Below are positions 37,241-46,495 of a stretch of 64,000 bases of DNA, piece by piece. Every line of letters starts with the position of its first letter. Position 1 is the stretch's first letter. The translations under genes were made by a program, and so were the position numbers. The notes under the pieces are model-generated. The model saw only the letters and a program-made list of their open reading frames with translations, was not told where the DNA came from and ran no database searches. The stretch is taken from NCBI GenBank assembly GCA_000224765.2, contig AGAU01000056.1:1-64000 (forward strand), in the 5' to 3' direction. The DNA comes from SAR324 cluster bacterium JCVI-SC AAA005 (lineage in GTDB: Bacteria > SAR324 > NAC60-12).

Positions 37241-37354
37241 AAACAAACAAGCGTAGTCTTGGAGGATACGAAATTTCTAATAATTTTGCGTAATCGCTTA
37301 GAAACTGATAAGGATGTTCGGTTAAAACTTTAAGGGATTACCGAAAGGAAATAA

Positions 37355-38728
37355 ATGAATGAGCAGTTTGTTGTTCCTAGTCTTGGCGCTTGTCGCATCC
37401 AATCACCCCTACCACTCAGTACAAGCTCTGAGGAAGACAACTTTCGATTTGTCGAGGATTCTCAAAGAATTCTTTATCAGGCTACCTTTAATGATCTGAA
37501 TCAACATGAATTATTTGGAGGGGAGTCTCCTGTAAGTTTTGAAGCAGCTGGTCCAAGAGCAATGACGTTTTTTGATGCTTCAAAAGTGCGAGTTGGTATT
37601 GTTACGTGTGGAGGACTATGCCCCGGAATCAACAATGTGATCAGAGCTCTAGTGATGCAGATGTATCACAACTATGGTGTGCGTAAGATCTATGGCTTCC
37701 GCTATGGTTTTCAAGGATTTATTCCAAAATATCGACATGACATTATGGAATTGACGCCGGACACGGTTGTGAACATACATCATCAAGGAGGCAGTATACT
37801 TTCGAGCTCAAGAGGGCCTCAAGATATTGGAGAAATTGTAGACTGCCTAGATAGGCACACGATAAAGATCCTGTTTTGTATTGGTGGGGATGGAACTCTG
37901 CGAGGTGCACATGCAATTGCTCAGGAAGTCAAAGCTAGAGATCTCAAGATTGCTGTGATTGGTGTGCCTAAGACGATTGACAATGACATTTCTTATTGCT
38001 CAAAAACCTTTGGATTTGAAACTGCTTTTTCCAAGGCAGTAGAAGCTGTGCAATCTGCGCATGTCGAAGCCTATGGCGCTCACTATGGAGTCGTTGTGAT
38101 CAAGTTGATGGGTCGTGATTCGGGTTTTATTGCTGCGAATACTTCATTAGCGTGTCCTGATGTAAATTTTGTGTTGATCCCAGAAGTTCGATTTGACCTG
38201 AATGGCCCGGAAGGTATGATGGCGGCTATGGAAAACAGTTTTGACGAGAAACAGAAGAAAGGACAGCATCCACACTCGGTAATTGTTGTTGCAGAGGGTG
38301 CTGGTCAATACTTGATGTCTAAACGAACAGAAAAGAGAGATCCCTCAGGCAATATTCGTTATAGTGATATTGGCTTGTTCCTAAAAGAAAGTATTCAGAA
38401 ACATTTTGAAGGGCAAGCGCCTGTTAGTGTTCGACTGATCGAACCAAGCTATTTGATTCGATCATTGCCCGCCAATCCTCATGATGCGATTTTCTGTTAT
38501 CACCTTGCCGATCACGCCGTTCACGCAGGAATGGCAGGTCGTACAGATGTTATGATAGGTTATTGGAACAGTCATTTCACTCACGTCCCACTGGAAGCTG
38601 TGGTGCAGCAGAAAAAACGAATTGATCCTAATGGAGATTTCTGGAGACAGGTTCTGTTTTCGACTGGACAGCCAAATCGAATGTATAATGAGATTTCCGA
38701 GGAATCAGACACAAAATCGTTGAACTAA
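37355..38728 (+). CDS. 6-phosphofructokinase of the PPi-PFK-like (plant/trypanosome) group
   Basis: The 457-residue enzyme carries GIVTCGGLCPGINNVIRALV, CIGGDGTLRGA, GVPKTIDNDI and the fructose 6-phosphate loop LMGRDSGFIA. The GGDGT motif has Gly at the position (E. coli Gly104) that favours ATP; PPi enzymes have Asp there. The Lys in PKTIDND is the PPi-type residue. This Gly/Lys combination is known in ATP-dependent enzymes of plants and trypanosomatids, so ATP is the likelier donor. A GGAAAT ribosome site precedes the ATG. Its end overlaps the convergent DHH gene by 24 bp. Confidence 0.9.
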   Translation: MNEQFVVPSLGACRIQSPLPLSTSSEEDNFRFVEDSQRILYQATFNDLNQHELFGGESPVSFEAAGPRAMTFFDASKVRVGIVTCGGLCPGINNVIRALVMQMYHNYGVRKIYGFRYGFQGFIPKYRHDIMELTPDTVVNIHHQGGSILSSSRGPQDIGEIVDCLDRHTIKILFCIGGDGTLRGAHAIAQEVKARDLKIAVIGVPKTIDNDISYCSKTFGFETAFSKAVEAVQSAHVEAYGAHYGVVVIKLMGRDSGFIAANTSLACPDVNFVLIPEVRFDLNGPEGMMAAMENSFDEKQKKGQHPHSVIVVAEGAGQYLMSKRTEKRDPSGNIRYSDIGLFLKESIQKHFEGQAPVSVRLIEPSYLIRSLPANPHDAIFCYHLADHAVHAGMAGRTDVMIGYWNSHFTHVPLEAVVQQKKRIDPNGDFWRQVLFSTGQPNRMYNEISEESDTKSLN

Positions 38729-39661
38729 AGCCTGCTTAAAATCCTCAAATTTTGCCGTAGGCAGCTCATCGATCCCAGCAGCGGCGGGCCTACCACCTCC
38801 CTCAAACTGAAGACAGATTTCATCAGCCCCAACAGGGTGTGTTTTTGGAGCCCGAACACTGACTAGCTGTGTCTTTTCTGATTTTTCCACCATCACAACT
38901 TGGGCTTGTTCAGGATGATTTCTTGCTTTCAAATTGCTGAAGGCTCCCACGATTCGATGACTCCAGGCCGTATCAGGCAACTGATAGATTCGTAGGTTTA
39001 AGTTTTCAAAAATGGATGGCGCTTCTTCAGCACGTCGTAGATCTTCTGCATATCCTTCTCTCAAAGCCAAGAACTCTGGGGCCTCACCGTAAAAATCTAG
39101 TGGACTCTGGTATCCTTGCATTTTCCGAAACAGTTCTGCAGGAGAAAACCAGAGATCCTCGACTTTCCGACCATAACTGTTGTAGTTCAGCAGTTCTCCC
39201 AACTCCTGAAGTTTTCCAACGTGGTATGAGTTTAGATTTGCCTTCTGCGTTAATTTTTTTGCAGTGTTAAAGAGGTTATCTCCGAAAGCTGCTGTAATCG
39301 CCCAATCTCTGTATTTGCCCTCGAGCATTTGATCTACAATGGCGGCTGTGCAGATAGCAGGATCAGAATCAATATAGCAAATAAAATTCTTGTGCTCGGG
39401 AATGGGGCCGGAGTTGTGATGGTCAATGTAGGTCAGTCTATGACCGTCTTGGAGCAGACGTTCTACATCACTACGATTGGCACGTAGTGAAACATCTAAG
39501 ACGGTGATTTCTGTTGGTTCAACTGAAGGGATCTTGCGAAGAAGAGAAATCTCTCTTTTGGGGCCAGTGACCAGAAGAGCGTCTTTTACACGTTTATGAA
39601 GCCTCAATTGCTGCAGGGCGCAGAGCCCGTCAGCATCACCGTTGAAGACATCATAATGCAT
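38705..39661 (-). CDS. DHH-family phosphoesterase
   Basis: The 318-residue protein begins HYDVFNGDADGLCALQQL, the first DHH metal site. It has DVSLRANR, the name-giving motif in LTYIDHHNSGP, and FICYIDSDPAICTAAIV. It ends with a DHHA1-type substrate domain, GGGRPAAAGIDELP. Relatives hydrolyse nanoRNA, cyclic dinucleotides, pAp or polyphosphate; the substrate here cannot be told from sequence. A 62-codon membrane-peptide gene lies 6 bp upstream and may be cotranscribed. Confidence 0.85.
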   Translation of the reverse strand: MHYDVFNGDADGLCALQQLRLHKRVKDALLVTGPKREISLLRKIPSVEPTEITVLDVSLRANRSDVERLLQDGHRLTYIDHHNSGPIPEHKNFICYIDSDPAICTAAIVDQMLEGKYRDWAITAAFGDNLFNTAKKLTQKANLNSYHVGKLQELGELLNYNSYGRKVEDLWFSPAELFRKMQGYQSPLDFYGEAPEFLALREGYAEDLRRAEEAPSIFENLNLRIYQLPDTAWSHRIVGAFSNLKARNHPEQAQVVMVEKSEKTQLVSVRAPKTHPVGADEICLQFEGGGRPAAAGIDELPTAKFEDFKQALVQRFCV

Positions 39662-39667
39662 AAAATG

Positions 39668-39856
39668 CTAGCTTAGAATGAGTATCTGTACCGCAAGCGA
39701 GCAAGCGAAACAGACAACACCCATTGCAACAAACATTGCTGGTTGATACGGATTCCAGCCTCTCCGAAATACTGGTTGATAACGACGGACGACCAATCGT
39801 TGGCTAAGAGAATCTGAAAAGTGACGGGTATCCTGAAACTTTCTTTGCTGATTCAT
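39668..39856 (-). CDS. Small single-pass membrane protein
   Basis: The 62-residue frame starts at ATG 39856. Its N-terminal 38 residues are basic and polar (QRLVVRRYQPVFRRGWNP). One clear hydrophobic helix follows at about 41-61 (FVAMGVVCFACSLAVQILIL). Under the positive-inside rule the N-terminus faces the cytoplasm. It ends 6 bp before the DHH gene. I know no family; it is supported by the coherent membrane topology and spacing. Confidence 0.55.
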   Translation of the reverse strand: MNQQRKFQDTRHFSDSLSQRLVVRRYQPVFRRGWNPYQPAMFVAMGVVCFACSLAVQILILS

Positions 39857-39969
39857 GGGACCTTGTTGGCAAATCCTATTTGCAAATCGAATGCTTTATC
39901 ATCATACATTGAATTTAAATTAAACTGCAAAAGCAAAGCCATGCATTTTGAACTAGAGTTCTGGAGGAT

Positions 39970-41064
39970 TTATCCTGCCATGTCTGGGAGCTTTTTGTTG
40001 CGATTGCGCAACCAATGATCCAGCAGAACAAGGTTGATCATTGCTTCAACCATAGGTACGGCTCTGGGTAAGACACAAGGATCATGCCGGCCTTTGGCTC
40101 TCAATTCGGTACTCTCGCCCGCACGAGTAACAGTCTCTTGGGCAAAATTGATCGTTGCTGTGGGTTTAAAGGCTACCCTTAGGTCTATTGCTTCTCCGTT
40201 ACTAATGCCACCCTGAATACCCCCAGACCTGTTCGTATCTGTTCGAATGCGTCCATCGTCTGTGTGAAAACGGTCATTGTGTTCTGATCCACGCATCAGG
40301 ACAGAGTCGAAGCCAAGGCCGAATTCCACACCACGAGTCGCAGGGAGTGACATCATTGCCTTCGCTAAATCTGCAGTCAGTTTGTCAAAAACAGGTTCCC
40401 CCAGTCCAGAAGGAGCCTTTCTGATCTGGGCTCGTATTAGGCCACCGACGCTATCCCCTGACATCCGAGCTTGATCAATACAAGCAATCATTTGTTGAGT
40501 GATTTCTGGATCTGGGCAACGGACCATACTTGCTTCGACTTGTTCTAAGGTTACACTCGCAGGTTCAATAGTGGTCTGGAGATCATGGATTTGTTCAACC
40601 CATGCTAAGGTTTCGACACCTCCCAGTTGTTGTAGGAGCTTCCGGGCAATAGCGCCTGCTGCTACCCGACCTATGGTTTCACGAGCACTTGCTCGACCAC
40701 CACCTTGCCAATTGCGGAAACCATACTTTTGATCGTAGGTAAAATCAGCATGGCTTGGGCGATAGATCTCTTTCAGATGATCGTAGGCTTGTGGACGGGC
40801 GTCCTGATTGTCCACCATGATAGAGATTGCAGTTCCAGTAGTTTTTCCTTCGAAAATGCCTGATAGAATTTTGGCGATATCAGATTCCTTGCGCTGCGTA
40901 GTGATTTTACTTTGCCCCGGTTTTCGACGATCTAGTTCGCCTTGAATGTCTTCTAGGCCAATATTCAAACCCGCTGGGCAACCATCAATCACGACTCCTA
41001 CGCCTCCACCATGTGACTCCCCCCAAGTTGTAATTCGAAAAGTGTGACCAAAAGTATCGCCCAT
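39970..41064 (-). CDS. aroC: Chorismate synthase
   Basis: The 364-residue enzyme has the three AroC signatures: [22 protein letters not shown] at the N-terminus, the central [20 protein letters not shown] and the C-terminal [12 protein letters not shown] with [17 protein letters not shown]. With reduced FMN it converts 5-enolpyruvylshikimate 3-phosphate to chorismate, the last shared step to aromatic amino acids and folate. Monofunctional length. It is transcribed alone, divergent from bolA over 86 bp. Confidence 0.97.
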   Translation of the reverse strand: MGDTFGHTFRITTWGESHGGGVGVVIDGCPAGLNIGLEDIQGELDRRKPGQSKITTQRKESDIAKILSGIFEGKTTGTAISIMVDNQDARPQAYDHLKEIYRPSHADFTYDQKYGFRNWQGGGRASARETIGRVAAGAIARKLLQQLGGVETLAWVEQIHDLQTTIEPASVTLEQVEASMVRCPDPEITQQMIACIDQARMSGDSVGGLIRAQIRKAPSGLGEPVFDKLTADLAKAMMSLPATRGVEFGLGFDSVLMRGSEHNDRFHTDDGRIRTDTNRSGGIQGGISNGEAIDLRVAFKPTATINFAQETVTRAGESTELRAKGRHDPCVLPRAVPMVEAMINLVLLDHWLRNRNKKLPDMAG

Positions 41065-41150
41065 TTTTATTCCTTTTCGGTATTATCGAATTTTGGAAAT
41101 TTTATTCTGAGAGATTGGTAATCCTTTGACTTCATTAATTCAAGAGAGCT

Positions 41151-41465
41151 ATGCGAATCCAAAAAAGCATCGAAAACAAACTTCGAAATCAATTGGAACC
41201 CGAGTTTCTTCAAGTCGAGAACGAGAGCTCCCAACATAATGTCCCCCCAGGATCAGAATCTCATTTTAAGGTAACAATTGTCTCTGCTAAGTTTGAAGGA
41301 ATTAGTTCTGTCAAAAGGCACCAACAGGTCTACCGTGTGTTACGGGAAGAATTACAAGGCGGGGTTCATGCCCTTTCGCTCCGTTGCCATACTCCAACAC
41401 AGTGGTCATTGTTAGGCGAGCAGATTCATCTAACTCCTAACTGCCAAGGGGGCAGCGGAAATTAG
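41151..41465 (+). CDS. BolA-family protein
   Basis: The 104-residue protein matches BolA: IENKLRNQLEPEFLQVENES, then the conserved region SHFKVTIVSAKFEGISSVKRHQQVYRVLREEL and HALSLRCHTPTQW. The invariant His after RHQ is present. BolA proteins bind Fe-S clusters with monothiol glutaredoxins or act as regulators of morphology and stress. AGAGAG lies before the ATG. The 3' end overlaps secA by 4 bp on the opposite strand. Confidence 0.87.
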   Translation: MRIQKSIENKLRNQLEPEFLQVENESSQHNVPPGSESHFKVTIVSAKFEGISSVKRHQQVYRVLREELQGGVHALSLRCHTPTQWSLLGEQIHLTPNCQGGSGN

Positions 41466-44209
41466 TTATTGTCCTCTTCTTCGGCAGCTTCTGCGGCCTG
41501 AGTTTTTCCATGACACTGCTTATATTTTTTCCCACTGCCACAGGGACAGGGATCGTTCCGTCCAATGCGCACTTTCTGGATAGGAGCCGGTTTCAATTCC
41601 TCTGGTTTTGTATCAGGTATTTCTCCATGCACCATCGTCATCTTTTGCTCGGGCATGGTTTCCTGAATTGGCCGAACTGGACTTGGCCCAACCTGAATTT
41701 TGTAGAAAAGGGTAACGGCTTCTCGGCTGATTCGAGCCATCAGGTCTGAAAACATGTCAAAAGCCTGACGTTTATATTCGTCCAAGGGCTTCTTTTGAGC
41801 ATAGCCAACTAGGCTGATTCCTTCTCGGAGGTGGTCCATAGAAAGTAAGTGATCTTTCCATGAGCCATCATTGATTTTGAGAAGAATCTGACGTTCAAGG
41901 TCAACTACCATCGAATTAAATCTAGCAGCATGATCTTCTTCTTCATTAACCCGACCAGCAACTTGATCAACAACAAGGTTTTGTCCTAGTTCATTGTGGA
42001 AATACGTCAGTTTTTCCTTGTAAAGGTCGTCCACTTGCTGATGGAACTGTTCTGTAAATTCCTCTGCATCAAGTTCTTGTTCATGCCAATTTTCCTTGGG
42101 TAGTTTACCAAAGATACTGGTGAACGCCTGATTAAATCCTGATGCATCCCATTGGTCTACGTACTTTTCGCTGCAGTGTTGAGCAAATAACTCATCCACA
42201 ACATCACCAGACATTTCCAACATCAATTCCTGTACTGAATCTCCCAGAATTTCTCTTCTGCGCGAGTAAATGATGGATCTTTGCTTTTCCATGACATCGT
42301 CAAACTGCAGAACATGTTTTCGGATGTCAAAGTGGTATCCTTCAACTTTTTTCTGGGCATTACCAATAGCCTTGGTGATGAATACATGCTCAATCGGTTC
42401 ATCCTCGTCAATTTGAAGCCGATCCATCATCTTTGAGATTCGTTCGCCCCCAAATACACGGAGCAGATTGTCTTCTAGGGAGAGCATGAATTGAGAAGAA
42501 CCCGCATCACCTTGCCGTCCAGATCTTCCACGTAGCTGGTTGTCAATTCTCCGACTATCGTGACGGCCAGTACCCAAAACGAAGAGTCCACCTTCTTGAA
42601 GTGCTTCCGAGGAAGGTTTAATATCTGTCCCCCGTCCAGCCATATTCGTTGCAATGGTAACAGACTTGACTTGGCCTGCCTTTGCAATGATTTCTGCTTC
42701 ACGTTCATGATTTTTGGCATTCAAAACCTCGTGTGGGATCTGGGCTTGGCTTAGCAGTTTGCTAATTGATTCTGATACTTCGATGGATACGGTGCCCACC
42801 AATACTGGTTGTCCTATTTCATGAAGTTCTTTGATAGTACTCACAACTGCACGATATTTGGCGTGTACCGTTTTAAAGATCACATCAGGTAGGTCTTTTC
42901 TCGTCACGACTCGGTTAGTCGGAATAACCACGACACCCAAACTGTAGATTTTCTTGAACTCGTCCTTTTCTGTCTCTGCTGTTCCCGTCATTCCGGAGAG
43001 CTTGTCGTAAAGACGGAAGTAATTTTGGAAGGTGATGGTTGCAAGAGTCTGATTTTCACGCTCAATCCGAACTCCCTCCTTTGCTTCCAAGGCTTGGTGT
43101 AAACCATCACTGAAGCGACGTCCTGGCATCAGGCGACCAGTGAATTCATCCACGATCACAACCTGTCCCTTTTGAACCACGTAATCGACGTCGCGTCGGA
43201 AAACGTAGTGTGCTTTCAGTGCCTGATTGATATGGTGCAAAATCTCCATATTCTCATAATCGAAGAGACTGGTGTTGGGTTGAAGCAAGTGTTTCACACG
43301 CTCCTCCATCAACTCCGAACCTCTTTCGGTGAGGTTGATGCCCCTGGAACGTTCATCTAATCCGTAGTCACCCTCGCGGACAGTCTCATTATCCTCTTTC
43401 TCTTGCCAATTGGTATCGATGTTGTGTTGTTCGTGAGGTGGAAGTTTGGGCACTTCTTCACGGCGGATCTCACGACTCAGCCCATGGACTAGTTTGTTGA
43501 TGACGTAGTATTTCTCAACATTGTCCTCTGTTGGTCCACTTATGATCAGAGGTGTACGGGCTTCATCAATCAGGATACTGTCGACTTCATCGACCACTCC
43601 AAAGTTGAATCCTCGCTGAACGTAATCTGTCAGCGCGAACTTCATATTGTCACGTAGGTAGTCAAATCCGAATTCGTTATTTGTTCCGTAGGTAATGTCA
43701 CAGCCATAGTTGTCACGACGGTTTTGGTCGCTGTAACCATGCTGGATAAGGCCTGTGTTCATTCCAAGAAATCGATAAATTTGTCCCATCCAGTTGGAAT
43801 CACGACGTGCGAGGTAGTCATTTGGAGTGATCACATGTACGCCAAGCCCGGTCAAGGCATTTAAGTAGACTGGGCATGTCGATGCGAGGGTTTTGCCTTC
43901 TCCAGTCTGCATCTCAGCAATATTACCTTCGTGTAAGGCGATCCCTCCAATCAACTGAACATCGTAATGTCGTTCCCCGATGACTCGCTTAGCTGCTTCG
44001 CGGACCAAGGCAAATGCTTCCGGAAGCAGGTCATCAAGTGTTTCTATATCTTTACATCGTTTTTGATATTCCTCAGTCTTCTTGGGAAAATCTGCATCTT
44101 GTAACTGTTGCATCTGTGGTTCCAGTTCATTGATGCAGACTACCAGACGGCGGTAGCGCTTAAGGGTGCGATCATTTTCGCTACCGAAGATCTTTTGGAT
44201 CAGTTTCAT
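41462..44209 (-). CDS. secA: Preprotein translocase ATPase SecA
   Basis: The full-length 915-residue motor has Walker A in MQTGEGKTLAST, the DEAD-box-like VVDEVDSILIDEARTPLIISGP, the preprotein cross-linking domain, the second motor domain with TNMAGRGTDIK and QLRGRSGRQGD, and a C-terminal zinc-binding tail CPCGSGKKYKQCHG that contacts SecB and ribosomes. It drives secreted proteins through SecYEG. AGGAA precedes the ATG. It is separated from upstream panC by 75 bp. Confidence 0.98.
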   Translation of the reverse strand: MKLIQKIFGSENDRTLKRYRRLVVCINELEPQMQQLQDADFPKKTEEYQKRCKDIETLDDLLPEAFALVREAAKRVIGERHYDVQLIGGIALHEGNIAEMQTGEGKTLASTCPVYLNALTGLGVHVITPNDYLARRDSNWMGQIYRFLGMNTGLIQHGYSDQNRRDNYGCDITYGTNNEFGFDYLRDNMKFALTDYVQRGFNFGVVDEVDSILIDEARTPLIISGPTEDNVEKYYVINKLVHGLSREIRREEVPKLPPHEQHNIDTNWQEKEDNETVREGDYGLDERSRGINLTERGSELMEERVKHLLQPNTSLFDYENMEILHHINQALKAHYVFRRDVDYVVQKGQVVIVDEFTGRLMPGRRFSDGLHQALEAKEGVRIERENQTLATITFQNYFRLYDKLSGMTGTAETEKDEFKKIYSLGVVVIPTNRVVTRKDLPDVIFKTVHAKYRAVVSTIKELHEIGQPVLVGTVSIEVSESISKLLSQAQIPHEVLNAKNHEREAEIIAKAGQVKSVTIATNMAGRGTDIKPSSEALQEGGLFVLGTGRHDSRRIDNQLRGRSGRQGDAGSSQFMLSLEDNLLRVFGGERISKMMDRLQIDEDEPIEHVFITKAIGNAQKKVEGYHFDIRKHVLQFDDVMEKQRSIIYSRRREILGDSVQELMLEMSGDVVDELFAQHCSEKYVDQWDASGFNQAFTSIFGKLPKENWHEQELDAEEFTEQFHQQVDDLYKEKLTYFHNELGQNLVVDQVAGRVNEEEDHAARFNSMVVDLERQILLKINDGSWKDHLLSMDHLREGISLVGYAQKKPLDEYKRQAFDMFSDLMARISREAVTLFYKIQVGPSPVRPIQETMPEQKMTMVHGEIPDTKPEELKPAPIQKVRIGRNDPCPCGSGKKYKQCHGKTQAAEAAEEEDNN

Positions 44210-44284
44210 GACTTCCTAAAAGTGCGAAAAGCCAAGATAATAAATCAGGGCTTTCACCAGATTTGGTGGTGGCCTGAGGGGGTT

Positions 44285-45148
44285 TCACTTGGTTTGTATT
44301 AGCAGATTATCGATTAAACGAATTTTACCTACAAACGCTGCAACCATCAAGCAGACATTTCCGTCAAATTGTGAAACCGGTTGAAGTGATTCTGCATCAA
44401 CGAAGCCGAGGTAATCGATCTTGATTTGAGGGACTGAATTCAGTTGCCTTGTTAGGGTTTGGGAAAGTACTTCTAGATTTTGCTTTGGGTCATTTTGAAT
44501 TATCGATATAGCCTGCTGCAATGTTTTGAAAAGGAGCGGGGCGACTTCCCGCTCTTTTGCATCAAGATAGGTATTGCGGGAACTCATTGCCAGTCCATCT
44601 TCCTCCCGCACAGTTGGCATGGCGTGAATTTCCACTTGGAGGTCAAGGTCATTTACCATTTGACGGACTACTTGTAGTTGCTGAAAATCCTTTTGACCAA
44701 AAATTGCGAAAGTAGGTTGAATGATTTGGAATAACTTAAAGACCACAGTGCATACCCCACGAAAGAAATGTGGACGACTCTTACCTTCCCATCTTTCAAC
44801 CAGTGGTCCACAGGGAACAACATAAGTTGAAAAACCATTGGGATAGAGGTCATTTACAGTGGGTACAAAGATCTGGGTCGCTCCAGCTAATTGGGCCATT
44901 TCAATATCACTGGCCAAATTCCTAGGATAGTTTTTAAGGTCTTCATTGTCAGCGAACTGAGTGGGATTGACAAAAATAGAAACGATAACTTCCTCCGCGG
45001 TGCTGGCAGCATGCCGAATCAATTGAATGTGCCCCTCATGGAGAGCCCCCATTGTTGGAACCAAGCCACTGGGATTCCCCCAGTTCTTTTTTAATGAACG
45101 AAGATCTCTTGGCGTTTTGATCGGTACAAGTGGAGAGGATGAAGTCAT
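44285..45148 (-). CDS. panC: Pantothenate synthetase
   Basis: The 287-residue ligase has GLVPTMGALHEGHIQLIR, which carries the ATP-binding HIGH-like motif (HEGH), then SIFVNPTQFADNEDL, YPNGFSTYV, FGQKDFQQLQVVRQMV and the KMSKS-like MSSRNTYL. It condenses pantoate and beta-alanine to pantothenate in the coenzyme A pathway. No panB or panD is in the window. It is divergent from the signalling island over 247 bp, with no gene in the gap. Confidence 0.96.
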   Translation of the reverse strand: MTSSSPLVPIKTPRDLRSLKKNWGNPSGLVPTMGALHEGHIQLIRHAASTAEEVIVSIFVNPTQFADNEDLKNYPRNLASDIEMAQLAGATQIFVPTVNDLYPNGFSTYVVPCGPLVERWEGKSRPHFFRGVCTVVFKLFQIIQPTFAIFGQKDFQQLQVVRQMVNDLDLQVEIHAMPTVREEDGLAMSSRNTYLDAKEREVAPLLFKTLQQAISIIQNDPKQNLEVLSQTLTRQLNSVPQIKIDYLGFVDAESLQPVSQFDGNVCLMVAAFVGKIRLIDNLLIQTK

Positions 45149-45395
45149 TTATCTAAAGCAAATTGGAATCGAGTAGCGTCAGCTCTTAGCAAGTAATATC
45201 TTAATTGAACTATCAAATTGTTTGGTTACAGCAAGTTGTACCCCTTTTGTGGTTTGAAATATCGAGATATTCGTAGTAAATGATCGTTTCGTTTAATAAA
45301 CATTTTTGTGAACAATTGTTAGGGAACACCATATCGCGTAATTAAATTAATTCGTTGATAATACCTAGATGAATTTTTCTTGTCGAGAATAGCTG

Positions 45396-45908
45396 ATGAA
45401 CCATCGCATTCTGGTGATTGATGATGATCCGAAGATTCTAGAAACCTGTCAGATGATTCTAGCTCCAGAGATTTCAAAAGCTGGAGAAGAGTTGGCATCC
45501 ATGGCAGGTGAACTTTTTGAGGAAGATGTAGAAAATGGTTCAGATGAAACCCTGAACCTCAAATTTGAAGTAACTATAGCTAACGAGGGAAAGATTGGAG
45601 TTGATGAGGTTGGTAAAGCTATTCAAGCTGGACAGTCTTTTACGATGGCATTTGTTGATATCCGCATGCCTTACGGAATTAATGGTCTAGAAACCGCTCG
45701 GCAAATTTTGAGCATTGATCCAGACATGGAAATTATTATTCTTACCGGATATTCGGATACCCCACGCCAGAGCATGGCTCAGCAATTGGGTGTCAGTAAT
45801 TTTCAATTACTAAAAAAACCGTTTGATCCCGATGAATTGATGCAAATGGCCCAGTTTTTGGCCCATCGACACGATATGCATCAGCGCAGAGGTGAGCAAA
45901 TCAAATGA
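45396..45908 (+). CDS. Stand-alone receiver protein with internal insertion (paralog 1)
   Basis: The 170-residue protein is a single receiver domain: RILVIDDDPKILETC at strand 1, phosphoacceptor Asp88 in FVDIRMP, ILTGYSDT, and the conserved Lys in LLKKPFDPDEL. In CheY-like proteins the Asp lies near residue 55. Here about 30 extra residues, mostly helical and acidic (SKAGEELASMAGELFEED), follow helix 1. The turn after the Asp is also one residue longer (MPYGING instead of MPGMDG). It has no output domain. First gene of the chemosensory/cyclase island, and a likely phosphate acceptor from the nearby kinase or CheA. Confidence 0.85.
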   Translation: MNHRILVIDDDPKILETCQMILAPEISKAGEELASMAGELFEEDVENGSDETLNLKFEVTIANEGKIGVDEVGKAIQAGQSFTMAFVDIRMPYGINGLETARQILSIDPDMEIIILTGYSDTPRQSMAQQLGVSNFQLLKKPFDPDELMQMAQFLAHRHDMHQRRGEQIK

Positions 45909-45945
45909 GATAAAAAATTCGAACAATGTTCTGGAGTTATTAGCT

Positions 45946-46437
45946 ATGCGTGTCTTGGTGATTGATGATGATCCTAATATCCTGGAGACCTGCCGCTTTA
46001 TTCTTGGAGACGAGGATCAAAGTGCAAAACAAGATTTGCAGATGATGGCTAGTGCTCTCTTCGATAGTGTGGAGGAGGTTAAAGAAGAGATGGTTAATAA
46101 CTTTGAAGTAACTACTGTGAATCAAGGTTTGTTGGCACTTGAGGAAGCGAGCAACGCAATTAATGGCGGTAAACCCTATCAAATTGCGACCATTGACATG
46201 CGGATGCCGCCTGGAATAAATGGTCTGGAGACCGCAAAGCGATTAATTGAGATCGATCCATCCATCGAAATTGTGATTGTGACAGCTTACTCTGACACCT
46301 CAAGAATGAGCATGGCTAAGGAACTCGGTGATGGTAGATTTTTACTTTTGAAAAAGCCATTTGATCCAGATGAACTAACGCAGATCGTACAATTTTTGGC
46401 TAATCGAAGAGACAAAGAAATCCATCTGGAGAATTAA
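45946..46437 (+). CDS. Stand-alone receiver protein with internal insertion (paralog 2)
   Basis: The second member of the trio has 163 residues from the ATG at 45946, which has GGAG nine bases upstream. A GTG at 45892 overlapping paralog 1 would add 18 unrelated residues. The layout matches paralog 1: VLVIDDDPNILETC, an insertion of about 30 residues (SAKQDLQMMASALFDSVEE), Asp84 in TIDMRMPPGINGLE, IVTAYSDTSR and LLKKPFDPDEL. There is no output domain. It is closer to paralog 3 than to paralog 1 in the FEVTTVNQGLL segment. Confidence 0.85.
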   Translation: MRVLVIDDDPNILETCRFILGDEDQSAKQDLQMMASALFDSVEEVKEEMVNNFEVTTVNQGLLALEEASNAINGGKPYQIATIDMRMPPGINGLETAKRLIEIDPSIEIVIVTAYSDTSRMSMAKELGDGRFLLLKKPFDPDELTQIVQFLANRRDKEIHLEN

Positions 46438-46495
46438 TAAATTGTTTACTAAAACCCAAATTCTGAATGCATAGCGGTTCTGAAGGTAGCCTCTC

